64,000 bases of DNA from Chitinophaga agrisoli (GTDB lineage Bacteria > Bacteroidota > Bacteroidia > Chitinophagales > Chitinophagaceae), in the NCBI RefSeq assembly GCF_008386695.1, contig NZ_VUOC01000003.1, positions 62,001-126,000 on the forward strand. The letters are read 5' to 3'. The position numbers were made by a program, and so were the translations under genes. Positions within the stretch are counted from its first letter, which is position 1. Each line of letters opens with the position of its first letter. The notes beneath the pieces are model-generated. The model was not told where the DNA came from and made no database searches. It saw only the letters and a list, made by a program, of their open reading frames with translations. Of the stretch, positions 50,182 to 59,333 are shown in pieces.

Positions 50182-51393
50182 ATGGATCATAAGAAAAAGA
50201 TCAATAAGGTTTTACAGGAGATCAGCCCTATATTGGATAAATTCATCGAACAGGAAAGCATGCCCGGCTTACTGGGTGGGTACAGTGGTTGCGCATTATT
50301 CTACGCATATTATTACCACCTTACCGGTAAAAAGAAACACCTGGAGCAGGTACATAAGATCTTGCTGAAAAGCGTACAGGCGCTGTCAGAACAAGAGCTG
50401 CTGTTATCCCACTGCTCCGGCGTATCCGGCATTGCCTGGGGCATACACCACCTGATACAGGGTGGTTTTGCAGAAGCAGAAGATATGGAAGAGGTGTTTG
50501 GAGAAGTGGACGACATACTGGGTAAGTTTATGACAGAAGAGCTGCGTACGGATAAATATGATTTCCTGCACCAGGGATTGGGCCCCGCCCTCTATTTCCT
50601 GGACAGACTACCCCAACCCTCCGCCGCTGCCTATCTGACCAACCTGGTACAGGAGCTGGAACGCTCCGCCGTTATAGACGCGGATGGCGTGCGCTGGAAA
50701 GACCATTTTTCAAAGACCGCCACAGAAATGGACCAGGACTGCTTTAACCTGGGCCTGGCGCATGGAATGCCCGCCATCGTCACTATCCTGGGCATGATCA
50801 AGGAAAAAGGCATTGCCATGGAGGCTACCTCCCGCCTGCTGGACGGCAGCATGCAGTTCCTGTTAACCATGCGCAATGACCCCGGCGAGGGGCATATTTC
50901 CCTCTATCCTTCTGCGGTAGGCAACCACAACACCACCGTAAGCAGCCGGCATAGCCGCCTGGGCTGGTGTTATGGCGATCTGGGTATTGCCGCTACCCTC
51001 TGGGGCACGGGTATACGCACCGGTAACCCTGCGTGGCAACAGGCCGGGTACGATATCTTTGATTACTCGCTGCAACACCGTGATAATAAGAACGGCAGCG
51101 TATACGACGCCTGCCTGTGCCATGGGGCCGCGGGTATTTCGCATATGTACCGCCGTGCCTACCGTGACAGTAAGGATGCCCGCTTACTGGAAGGCGCCAA
51201 CCACTGGCTGCAACAAACCCTGGAAATGAAAACCTGGGAAGATGGTTATGCAGGCTTCAAATTCTATACGCATCCCAACTTTGAGAACAGCCATAACCTG
51301 CTGGAAGGTATTACCGGTATTGGCCTGGCCCTGATCGCAGCCCTGGACGAGGACACCCCGCCCGCCTGGGACCGCTGTTTACTGCTATCCTGA
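50182..51393 (+). CDS. lanC: LanC-type lanthionine cyclase
   Basis: A 403-residue alpha/alpha-barrel cyclase. The zinc ligands are intact: Cys263 in GWCYGD, Cys313 and His314 in LCHGAAG. LLSHCSGVSGIAWG near the N-terminus and ENSHNLLEGITGIGLALIA near the C-terminus are typical of LanC. It would add precursor cysteines to dehydrated residues made by LanB. It is downstream of the three precursor genes on the same strand and separated from them by a structured 106-bp gap. Confidence 0.93.
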   Translation: MDHKKKINKVLQEISPILDKFIEQESMPGLLGGYSGCALFYAYYYHLTGKKKHLEQVHKILLKSVQALSEQELLLSHCSGVSGIAWGIHHLIQGGFAEAEDMEEVFGEVDDILGKFMTEELRTDKYDFLHQGLGPALYFLDRLPQPSAAAYLTNLVQELERSAVIDADGVRWKDHFSKTATEMDQDCFNLGLAHGMPAIVTILGMIKEKGIAMEATSRLLDGSMQFLLTMRNDPGEGHISLYPSAVGNHNTTVSSRHSRLGWCYGDLGIAATLWGTGIRTGNPAWQQAGYDIFDYSLQHRDNKNGSVYDACLCHGAAGISHMYRRAYRDSKDARLLEGANHWLQQTLEMKTWEDGYAGFKFYTHPNFENSHNLLEGITGIGLALIAALDEDTPPAWDRCLLLS

Positions 51394-51519
51394 TGCACTG
51401 ATATCTTTTCTGTAATACGATGCCGGAAATTGACTATATTACTATAGTAATCTAAACCTGTATTCTTGCATTTAACCCGGTAAATAGTGCCAGTTAGCTT
51501 TACCTAAATTGGAAAGACC

Positions 51520-52149
51520 ATGATCCGCGTGTATTTCGTAGATGACCACCCATTAGTATTGGAGGGATTGCACTCCCTGCTACGTTATGAAACAGACCTC
51601 GAACTGGTAGGACATACCCGCAACGGGCACGCCTGCCTCCATTTCCTTTCTGACCATCCCGCAGATGTTGTGCTGATGGATAGCGCGCTGCCAGACATTA
51701 GCGGTACAGACCTCTGCGCCGCCATCAAGGCAAAATACCCCGGCGTATGCGTGCTGGGCCTCAGCGCCTGTAAAGAGCGTAAATCCGTGACCGGTATGCT
51801 GGAAAGCGGCGCCAGCGGCTATGTGCTCAAGAACGCTGAGAAAGAAGAACTGGTGCACGCTATTCATATGGTGCATGCCGGCAAGACCTATCTCTCCTTT
51901 GATGCCGCACAGGCAGTGAAGCCAGATTATGGTAATAGCAATGGCAGGCGGCATACCCGCCTTACCAAAAGGGAAAAAGAGATCTTGTTATTGATAGCAG
52001 ATGGATATACGAATCCGGAGATAGCGGAGAAGCTGTTTATCAGTGCTACTACCGTGGATAGTCACCGGAAGAATTTACTGGCGAAATTGAAGGCCAGGAA
52101 TTCTGCAATGCTGGTGAAATGTGCGATAGATCAGCATTTGCTGGCCTAA
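51520..52149 (+). CDS. LuxR/NarL-family response regulator next to lanC
   Basis: A 209-residue two-domain regulator. The receiver domain has Asp8-Asp9, phosphoacceptor Asp54 (VVLMDSALPD) and the conserved Lys in GYVLKNA; the C-terminal HTH is RLTKREKEILLLIADGYTNPEIAEKL with TVDSHRKNLL. No histidine kinase gene is adjacent. It follows lanC by 126 bp in the same direction and overlaps the convergent desaturase gene by 4 bp. It may control the lanthipeptide genes, but nothing in the sequence proves this. Confidence 0.9.
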   Translation: MIRVYFVDDHPLVLEGLHSLLRYETDLELVGHTRNGHACLHFLSDHPADVVLMDSALPDISGTDLCAAIKAKYPGVCVLGLSACKERKSVTGMLESGASGYVLKNAEKEELVHAIHMVHAGKTYLSFDAAQAVKPDYGNSNGRRHTRLTKREKEILLLIADGYTNPEIAEKLFISATTVDSHRKNLLAKLKARNSAMLVKCAIDQHLLA

Positions 52150-53117
52150 GCCACCCCCATCATCTGCCGCTTTTCCGCATCCCAAATCTTTAACCGGAAA
52201 CAGGCCCGTACATCCCTGAACCGCAGCGACGTAGTCTTAGGATGCTGCAGTTCCGGAATATCCCGCATCACTTCCGGAAGCCGGTAAAAAGGGATCCGCG
52301 CATTCAGGTGATGGATATGATGGTAGCCAATATTCCCCGTAAACCACGCCATTACGGGGTGCATTTGTATATAGCTGGATGACAGCAATGCCGCCTCATG
52401 ATAACACCAGTCTTCATTGGCATTAAAGCTAACGCCGGGAAAATTATGCTGTGCATAAAACAGGTAAGACCCCATGCCGCAGGCAATAAAGAAAGGAATA
52501 AATATAAAGAACAGCCAACCCTGCCAGCCCGCCAGTAACACCGTTACCACCGCCATGGCTATATGCAGCAGGATAGCCACCAGGGAATCCATATGCCTGC
52601 GCGGGCAGGACAGGAACGAACCGCAGCACATGCCTACCAGGAATATAGAGATATAGCCAAAACTAATGGTTAACGGATGCCGTGTAGCCAGGTAAGCCCG
52701 TTGCTGGGCCGCAGGTAACGACATGAATTTTTTACGGGTGTAGATAGGATAGGAGCCGATGGCGGCACTGAATAATTTTGAATTGTTCTGGTGATGATAA
52801 TCATGCGAGCGCTTCCAGATGCTGGTAGGCGCCAGCACGTAAATGCCAAACAACGTCATGATGGCATTAGCGGCAACGGAGCGGTGCAGGATAGTGTGGT
52901 GCTGGTGATCATGGTAGATCACAAACATCCGCACGATCAGTAACCCGGATAGTATGCTGCAGGCCAGTTTTAACAACAGGTAAGGCGCCAGCAGGGTGCC
53001 GGATAATGATAATAACAACAGCAACAAAGTGGATAAAGTGAATATCCAGCTTTTAGACCTTATCTCATGGGCATAGGGCTTGGTGGCCAGGATCAGTTCT
53101 TTACCTTCTAACATCAT
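52146..53117 (-). CDS. Membrane fatty acid desaturase
   Basis: A 323-residue integral-membrane di-iron desaturase. The three histidine boxes are visible: HDHQHH, HDYHH and HHIHH, with hydrophobic segments between. It would insert a double bond into acyl chains or a related lipid. The start is ATG 53117, which overlaps the preceding stop codon as ATGA; a GTG at 53177 would reach back into the acyltransferase gene. Translation of the two is thus coupled, which suggests a common lipid substrate. Confidence 0.9.
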   Translation of the reverse strand: MMLEGKELILATKPYAHEIRSKSWIFTLSTLLLLLLSLSGTLLAPYLLLKLACSILSGLLIVRMFVIYHDHQHHTILHRSVAANAIMTLFGIYVLAPTSIWKRSHDYHHQNNSKLFSAAIGSYPIYTRKKFMSLPAAQQRAYLATRHPLTISFGYISIFLVGMCCGSFLSCPRRHMDSLVAILLHIAMAVVTVLLAGWQGWLFFIFIPFFIACGMGSYLFYAQHNFPGVSFNANEDWCYHEAALLSSSYIQMHPVMAWFTGNIGYHHIHHLNARIPFYRLPEVMRDIPELQHPKTTSLRFRDVRACFRLKIWDAEKRQMMGVA

Positions 53118-54007
53118 GGTATTAATACGGTGCTTTGAGTACGTGTATGTTTCCAGCGGCGGTGGGACCATAACCACGTGGCCGGCTGTGAAATGATATC
53201 TGCTTCCAGTTTTTGTGTGTGCAATCCGGTGATCTCTCCATCGCCGGTAGCGGCGGGCGTGGGTACCAGGAGGTCTGCCAGTACAGTATAGTAACCTCGT
53301 TTGGTGCGTTGTACAGAAACATATACCACCGGGTAGTTCAGTTTCTGGGCTATTTTCTCCGTGCCTTTGAATACAGGCGTATCCTGCTGCAGGAAATTCA
53401 TCCAGTGGGCATTTTGCGGCGGCGGCGTTTGGTCGGCTATAAAAGCGGTGGCATTTATCTCTTTACGGTTGGCTACCATATCGCGGAAGGTATCCTGCAT
53501 GGCAATCAATTTGGTGCCAAAACGGGTACGCATCCGGTAGATCAGCCCATTAAAATGCGGGTTGGCCAGGGGGTGATAGATCACATACAGTTGCTGCGGA
53601 CAAAGGATGCTGAAGGTATTGCCCGCCCATTCCCAGTTGCCTTTATGCCCCATTACCAGCACCACGCTTTTTTCTTCCGCCGCCAGCTGTTGGAACAGCG
53701 CCACCGTATCCGGGTGAAAACTGCAGTGTTTTACCATAGAGCTCCGGCTGATAGTAAGCGTTTTAAATGTTTCGAGGAACAGGTCGCAGAGGTAATGATA
53801 AAATTCCCTGGCTGTTTTCCGGATCTCCGCTTCGCTTTTTTCAGGAAAGGAACGCCGCAGGTTTTCCAATACTACCTTTTTCCGGTAACCGATGATCCGG
53901 TACAACAGCAGGTATACACCGTCTGATAACAGGTACAGGACAGGGAAGGGTAGTAACGATACCAGGTAAATCCAGGGTAGCGCCAGGTAGTATAGGAACA
54001 GGGACAC
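53114..54007 (-). CDS. LpxL/HtrB-like lysophospholipid or lipid A acyltransferase
   Basis: A 297-residue membrane-associated acyltransferase. The family catalytic motif is HxxxxE, seen in GHKGNWEWAG, and the FIADQTPPP segment is also typical. The N-terminus is a hydrophobic anchor. It begins with GTG 54007; no in-frame ATG lies upstream. In Bacteroidota such enzymes acylate lipid A or ornithine/amino lipids. The pairing with a desaturase (4-bp overlap) is noteworthy. Confidence 0.88.
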   Translation of the reverse strand: MSLFLYYLALPWIYLVSLLPFPVLYLLSDGVYLLLYRIIGYRKKVVLENLRRSFPEKSEAEIRKTAREFYHYLCDLFLETFKTLTISRSSMVKHCSFHPDTVALFQQLAAEEKSVVLVMGHKGNWEWAGNTFSILCPQQLYVIYHPLANPHFNGLIYRMRTRFGTKLIAMQDTFRDMVANRKEINATAFIADQTPPPQNAHWMNFLQQDTPVFKGTEKIAQKLNYPVVYVSVQRTKRGYYTVLADLLVPTPAATGDGEITGLHTQKLEADIISQPATWLWSHRRWKHTRTQSTVLIP

Positions 54008-54050
54008 GGTGTAATGTCAATTGTTAAGCGGTAAATCTATATATTAATTA

Positions 54051-54069
54051 TTAATATTCATAATATTAA
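54051..54069. promoter_or_regulatory. 19-bp AT-rich palindrome in the acyltransferase/XDH intergenic region
   Basis: TTAATATT-CAT-AATATTAA is a perfect inverted repeat with a 3-base centre. It lies in the 154-bp divergent region between the acyltransferase and xanthine dehydrogenase genes, about 90 bp before the latter. A second, weaker GGTAAA/TTTACC pair follows. Possible site for a purine- or urate-responsive repressor; this is inference. Confidence 0.4.
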
Positions 54070-54161
54070 CGGGTAAATGTTAATATATTTTACCATGTAT
54101 TTGTGCTGCGCTGCAATTCCGCGAATTGTGGTAAATTTAGATAGACCAGTAGCCATGTATA

Positions 54162-55577
54162 GTGATCAGCTTTATCCTCAATAGTAACTCCATTCATACG
54201 GATATGCCGCCCGGCATGTTACTGCTGGATTTTATCCGTTATCATCAGCACCTGACCGGTACCAAGATCGGCTGTAACGAAGGCGATTGCGGGGCCTGCA
54301 CGGTACTGATAGGCTCCCTGCAGGAAGGCCGGCTGCGGTACCGCTCCTTTACCTCCTGTCTTACGCCCCTGGGTAATGCCCACGGTAAACATGTGGTTAC
54401 CATCGAAGGGATAAACGGGGAGGGGCTGAATCCTATTCAGCAGGCCATGTACGACGAGTCCGCCACCCAATGCGGGTTCTGTACGCCGGGTTTTGTGATG
54501 TCCCTGGCCGGGTTTTGCCTGGGGCAGCAGCCGCCCACCGTACAAAACGCCATTACAGCGGTAGATGGCAATATTTGCCGTTGCACCGGTTATAAATCCA
54601 TAGAACGGGCGGCCGCCAGGGTAGCCCGGCTCTTGCAACAACGGGATGGGGAGCCGCCGGCAGTATTTGCCGCGGAACAACAGCTGCTGCCGGCCTATTT
54701 TGCCGGCATACAGGAACGGTTATTGGCATTACAGTTATCCATGAACGGGGAGTTTGAGCCGGCGGATGATGTAACGGCCCATTATATGGGCGGGGGTACG
54801 GATGTATACGTGCAAAAGCCGGAGGAGATGAAACAGAAAGCCATCCGTTTTCTTTTTGACCAGTCCCTGCTGAATGGTATTGTCGAGGAAGATGGCCGCT
54901 GTGTATTAGGGCCGGCGGTTACGGTCACAGACCTGCAGGAGTCGCCGGTGATGCGGTCATATTTCCCACGGCTGGATAAATACATACGCCTGGTATCCTC
55001 CACGCCTATCCGTAATATGGCCACCATTGGCGGTAACTTCATTAATGCATCGCCCATTGGCGATTTTACCATCTTTTTCCTGGCGCTGGACGCCATGCTG
55101 GTGTTCAATAGCGGCCGGGAACTGCCTTTACGGCAACTCTACAAAGGCTACAAACAGCTTAACCGGGCGCCCGGCGAGTACCTGACAAAAATCTGGTTCA
55201 GGCTGCCCACTGCACAAAGCCGGTTCAATTTCGAAAAAGTAAGTAAACGTACCAACCTGGATATTGCCAGTGTAAATACCGCCATTCATCTGCAGCTGGC
55301 AGGTAATGTCATAACTGCCGCGTTGCTGGCTGCCGGCGGCGTAGCCCCGGTGCCCATGCTGCTGCAGAAAACAGCGGCCTATATAACCGGTAAACCGGTA
55401 ACGGAGAAACTGGTGCACGAAACTATCGCCATGGCGCAAACAGAGATAACGCCCATCAGCGATGCCAGGGGCGCGGCGGAATATAAAAGATTATTGCTAG
55501 GCCAGTTGGTCAAAGCGCATTTTATCACCCTGTTCCCGCAACTGCAGGTAGCGGCTGTGTTAAACAATTACGCATGA
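54162..55577 (+). CDS. xdhA: Xanthine dehydrogenase small subunit ([2Fe-2S] + FAD)
   Basis: A 471-residue subunit. The first [2Fe-2S] cluster is bound by cysteines in GCNEGDCGACTV and the later Cys of FTSCLTPLG; the second by QCGFCTPGF and CRCTGY. The FAD domain follows, with TSSTPIRNMATIGGNFINASPIGD-type sequence. Together with the large subunit it oxidises hypoxanthine/xanthine to urate. The start is GTG 54162, as no in-frame ATG gives the family N-terminus. It overlaps the large-subunit gene by 4 bp. Confidence 0.93.
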   Translation: MISFILNSNSIHTDMPPGMLLLDFIRYHQHLTGTKIGCNEGDCGACTVLIGSLQEGRLRYRSFTSCLTPLGNAHGKHVVTIEGINGEGLNPIQQAMYDESATQCGFCTPGFVMSLAGFCLGQQPPTVQNAITAVDGNICRCTGYKSIERAAARVARLLQQRDGEPPAVFAAEQQLLPAYFAGIQERLLALQLSMNGEFEPADDVTAHYMGGGTDVYVQKPEEMKQKAIRFLFDQSLLNGIVEEDGRCVLGPAVTVTDLQESPVMRSYFPRLDKYIRLVSSTPIRNMATIGGNFINASPIGDFTIFFLALDAMLVFNSGRELPLRQLYKGYKQLNRAPGEYLTKIWFRLPTAQSRFNFEKVSKRTNLDIASVNTAIHLQLAGNVITAALLAAGGVAPVPMLLQKTAAYITGKPVTEKLVHETIAMAQTEITPISDARGAAEYKRLLLGQLVKAHFITLFPQLQVAAVLNNYA

Positions 55578-57883
55578 AGAACGTAGATGCCCGCACGCAC
55601 CTAAGAGGAGAGTCCGTTTACCTGGACGATATGCCGTTGCTGAACGGAACCCTGTTTGGCGCGGCATTTGGCTCGCCGGTAGCGCACGGGCATATCAATA
55701 GCCTGGATCTAACCGATGCGGCGCAAATGCCTGGCGTAGTGCGCATCTTTACCAGCAAAGATATTACCGGCGAAAATCAGATAGGCGGCATTATACCGGA
55801 TGAGCCGCTGTTTGCAGAGCAGGAAACGCATTTCTGCGGTATGCCAGTGGCTTTTGTCGTGGCTACCAGCACAGAAGCCGCCAGGGCGGCGGTGAAAAAG
55901 ATAAAGCTGGATATCAGCCCCTTGCCGGTGATCACAGACCCCCGGGAAGCGCAGGCCCAGGGCCAGCTGATCATACCGCCCCGCAGCTTTCGCCTGGGAG
56001 ATACGAATGCCGCCTGGAATCAATGTACCCATATAGTAACCGGTACCGCAGATACCAACGGACAAGAGCACCTGTACATAGAGACCCAGGGCGCGTATGT
56101 GATCCCGCAGGAAAATAACGCGCTCAGGATCTATTCCTCTACACAGGGCCCTACCGCTGTACAGCGGGCGGTATCCAAAGCGCTGGGCCTGCCCATGCAT
56201 ATGCTGGAGGTAGAAGTGACCCGCCTGGGCGGCGGCTTTGGCGGTAAAGAAGACCAGGCCAATACCTGGGCTGCCCTTTGCGCGCTGGCTGCCCACCATT
56301 TAAAGAAACCTGTAAAATATGCCCTGCACCGCATGGAAGATATGGCCATGACGGGCAAACGGCATCCCTACTCATCAGACTTTAAAATAGGGCTGGATGC
56401 GGAAGGGAGGATACTGGCTTACGAAGTAACATTCTATCAGAATGCCGGCGCTGCGGCAGACCTGTCACCAGCTGTACTGGAACGTACCCTGTTCCATTGC
56501 ACCAATAGTTATTTCATTCCCAACGTAATGGCAACTGCCTATAGCTGCCGTACGCATTTGCCGCCCAATACCGCCTTCCGTGGTTTTGGCGGGCCGCAGG
56601 GTATGTTTGTCATAGAAGCCGCCATTGCAAAAGCAGCAGGTGTGATGGGGGTACCTGCCGCGGTGATACAGCAAAAGAACCTGCACCATACCGGTGATGA
56701 ATTCCCGTATGGACAGCGGGCGCAGAGCGAAGCCCATGCCTGCTGGGAAAGGGCGGATGATCTGTATGACGCCCCCGCTATCCGGCGGTCCATCAACGCA
56801 TTTAATAAAACCAACCAACTGTATAAAAAAGGCATGGCTTTTATGCCGGTGTGTTTTGGTATTTCCTTTACCAAAACACTCATGAACCAGGCCCGCGCTT
56901 TGGTGCATGTATATACGGATGGCAGCGTGAGCGTTACCACCGGCGCGGTAGAGATGGGGCAGGGCGTAAATACCAAAATACTGCAGGTGGCGGCGCAGGT
57001 ATTCTCCATTCCGCCGGAGCAGGTAAGGATCCAGCCTACCAGTACCTGGCGTATTGCCAATACATCGCCCTCCGCCGCCAGCGCCACGACAGATCTGAAT
57101 GGGAAGGCCACGCTGATGGCCTGTACCGCCATCGCGGAGCGTTTAAAAGAAGTAGCAGCCGCCGGCCTGCAGGTAAACGCAGCGGATATTACCCTGCGGG
57201 ATGGCTATGTATATGTACAAGGCGACCGTACAAACTGGGACTGGAAAAAGCTGCTGATGGAGGCGTACACAAAACGCGTGAGCCTGTCGGAACATGCGCA
57301 CTATGCCACGCCGGAGATCCATTTTGATGCGGCTAAAGAAAAAGGACATCCTTTTGCCTACCATGTGTATGGTACCGCCATTGTAGAAGTAACGGTAGAT
57401 TGTTTGCGCGGTACCTATGTGATAGACGCGGTAAAAGTAGTGCACGATTTTGGCGCCAGTATGAACCCTGCTATTGATATAGGCCAGATAGAAGGCGGCA
57501 TTGTGCAGGGCATTGGCTGGATGACCATGGAAGAGGTGATCTACGATGCCGATGGCCGGCTGCGCTCCAATGCGCTCTCCACCTATAAAGTACCGGATAT
57601 CTATGCGGTACCTAAAGATATAGAGATCGCTTTCCTGGAAACACAGCAGGATAACCTGGCCATCTTCCGCTCCAAAGCGGTAGGGGAGCCGCCACTTATG
57701 TACGGTATAGGCGCCTGGTTTGCTTTGCGTAATGCCATCTATGCCTTTAATCCCCATGCGTCTATACCCTTTACGGCGCCCATGACCCCGGAAAAAGTGC
57801 TGATGGCTTTATATTCCAAAACGATGACTGGAACCCCCTCACCACATGAACAAACAGTTACGCACCTGGCAGTTGATAAATGA
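55574..57883 (+). CDS. xdhB: Xanthine dehydrogenase molybdopterin subunit
   Basis: A 769-residue molybdenum-cofactor subunit. Features are RGESVYLDDMP near the start, the EVTRLGGGFGGKE segment, the conserved TAFRGFGGPQGMF loop that contacts the cofactor and substrate, VEMGQGVNTKI and, near the end, KAVGEPPLMYG with the catalytic glutamate. It overlaps the small-subunit gene by 4 bp and the XdhC gene by 38 bp, an arrangement that implies coordinated synthesis and cofactor insertion. Confidence 0.94.
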   Translation: MKNVDARTHLRGESVYLDDMPLLNGTLFGAAFGSPVAHGHINSLDLTDAAQMPGVVRIFTSKDITGENQIGGIIPDEPLFAEQETHFCGMPVAFVVATSTEAARAAVKKIKLDISPLPVITDPREAQAQGQLIIPPRSFRLGDTNAAWNQCTHIVTGTADTNGQEHLYIETQGAYVIPQENNALRIYSSTQGPTAVQRAVSKALGLPMHMLEVEVTRLGGGFGGKEDQANTWAALCALAAHHLKKPVKYALHRMEDMAMTGKRHPYSSDFKIGLDAEGRILAYEVTFYQNAGAAADLSPAVLERTLFHCTNSYFIPNVMATAYSCRTHLPPNTAFRGFGGPQGMFVIEAAIAKAAGVMGVPAAVIQQKNLHHTGDEFPYGQRAQSEAHACWERADDLYDAPAIRRSINAFNKTNQLYKKGMAFMPVCFGISFTKTLMNQARALVHVYTDGSVSVTTGAVEMGQGVNTKILQVAAQVFSIPPEQVRIQPTSTWRIANTSPSAASATTDLNGKATLMACTAIAERLKEVAAAGLQVNAADITLRDGYVYVQGDRTNWDWKKLLMEAYTKRVSLSEHAHYATPEIHFDAAKEKGHPFAYHVYGTAIVEVTVDCLRGTYVIDAVKVVHDFGASMNPAIDIGQIEGGIVQGIGWMTMEEVIYDADGRLRSNALSTYKVPDIYAVPKDIEIAFLETQQDNLAIFRSKAVGEPPLMYGIGAWFALRNAIYAFNPHASIPFTAPMTPEKVLMALYSKTMTGTPSPHEQTVTHLAVDK

Positions 57884-58817
57884 GGCATTAGAACGGGATC
57901 TGCCTGTAATGCTCCTGTATGTGCTGCAAAGCCATGGCAGCAGTCCCGGCCGGCCGGGCTTTTTTATGGCTGTAAATGCTGCGGGCGGCATGGAAGGCTC
58001 TATTGGCGGCGGCATGATGGAGCATAAGTTTGTAGAGATGGCCAAAGAGCGCCTGCAACATGCCGCGGAAGAAGACACGATCCGTAAACAGGTGCATAAC
58101 AAAAACGCCGTAAAGGACCAGAGCGGTATGATCTGCTCCGGCGAGCAAACCATTCTCCTGCACCGGGTATTGCCGGAAGATGCGCCCGCCATACAAAACA
58201 TAATCGCCTGCCTCCAACAGCTCCGCCAGGGTGGCCTGCAGCTTTCGCCGGAAGGACTGCATTTTGGCGATAGTTTTGCCGCGGGCAAACTGCCTTATTT
58301 TGATATGGTATCGGAAGAGGATTGGGTTTACCAGGAAAATATAGGCTATACCGTGCATCTCTTCATCGTTGGCGGCGGGCATTGCGCCCTGGCCCTTTCC
58401 CGCCTCATGAACAGCATGGGCTTTTACATACATGTATTTGATGACCGGCCAGAGCTGCATACCGTGCTGCAGAATGAGTATGCGCATGAGAAACATACCC
58501 TGCCGGATTACAGTGGGCTTAGAGAGGCCATCCCAGCCGGCAACCAGCACTATGTAGTGGTCATGACCTTTGGTTACCGTACAGATGATATTGCCATCCG
58601 GGCATTGCTGGACAGGAAGTTTAAATACTTTGGCGTATTAGGCAGCAAAAGCAAGATTGAGCAAATGTTCAATGCCTATATGGAAGAAGGCATTCCCGCT
58701 GCGCAACTATATAACATCTATGCACCGGTGGGTCTGGCTATCAACAGCCATACGCCGGAGGAGATAGCCATCAGCATAGCGGCAGAGATCATCCAGGTAA
58801 AGAATCAGGATGAATAG
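57846..58817 (+). CDS. xdhC: XdhC molybdenum-cofactor chaperone
   Basis: A 323-residue XdhC/CoxI-family protein. The N-terminal domain has SHGSSPGRPGFFMAVNAAGGMEGSIGGG and the conserved MICSGEQTILL; the C-terminal Rossmann-like domain has LFIVGGGHCALAL and GVLGSKSKIEQM. It binds and sulfurates the molybdenum cofactor for insertion into the large subunit, whose gene it overlaps. The cysteine of the ICSGEQ motif, usually needed for cofactor binding, is present. Confidence 0.93.
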   Translation: MNKQLRTWQLINEALERDLPVMLLYVLQSHGSSPGRPGFFMAVNAAGGMEGSIGGGMMEHKFVEMAKERLQHAAEEDTIRKQVHNKNAVKDQSGMICSGEQTILLHRVLPEDAPAIQNIIACLQQLRQGGLQLSPEGLHFGDSFAAGKLPYFDMVSEEDWVYQENIGYTVHLFIVGGGHCALALSRLMNSMGFYIHVFDDRPELHTVLQNEYAHEKHTLPDYSGLREAIPAGNQHYVVVMTFGYRTDDIAIRALLDRKFKYFGVLGSKSKIEQMFNAYMEEGIPAAQLYNIYAPVGLAINSHTPEEIAISIAAEIIQVKNQDE

Positions 58818-58858
58818 GGAAATATGCATATTTTGCGGGGGAATATCCCCTCATTGAG

Positions 58859-59329
58859 ATGAAACATCCTATACCTTATGTACTCTTGCTGGCCTGCAGC
58901 CTTACCTCCTGTTATTCACTTAAGTTCCGGAAAGACAAACAGGATATTAAATGGATCACCAGGCACCAGGCTTTTATCCGTTCGCTGTCAGATAGCGCTA
59001 TTGCCCTGGCAGGCCCCAAAGGAAAGCAGATAGATTTCGACACCCTTGCCGATGGCAAACTGAAAAAGGATCTTTCCAGGCTGGGCTACAGTGTACACGT
59101 GGAATATACAAGCCAGTTTGGTTCTGGAGATAGCATTGCCAGGCAACCGGTGGATAGCATTGTTACTTTTGAACAGACGGGCGTATTATTGGGCGATAGA
59201 ATGCTGATCCTTGATTTTTCAAAACAACCACGAACCTACCCGGATGATTTTTCAGACATTGGCAATTATCTGTTTATCCAGGTAGCGCCAAAGATCTATT
59301 ACTACAGGCGCCCCGTTCCCATGATGTAA
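58859..59329 (+). CDS. Unknown small lipoprotein
   Basis: A 156-residue protein I do not recognise. The signal has lipobox SLTSC (Cys18), so it should be a lipoprotein. The rest is mixed alpha/beta, with a LDFSKQPRTYPDDF segment and IGNYLFIQVAPKIYYYRR at the end. It lies between XdhC and the convergent uricase gene, but nothing ties it to purine metabolism. Confidence 0.75.
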   Translation: MKHPIPYVLLLACSLTSCYSLKFRKDKQDIKWITRHQAFIRSLSDSAIALAGPKGKQIDFDTLADGKLKKDLSRLGYSVHVEYTSQFGSGDSIARQPVDSIVTFEQTGVLLGDRMLILDFSKQPRTYPDDFSDIGNYLFIQVAPKIYYYRRPVPMM

Positions 59330-59333
59330 AACC

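Noticed and set aside
53213-53926. 237-codon open frame on the plus strand
   Set aside because: Antisense shadow of the acyltransferase gene.
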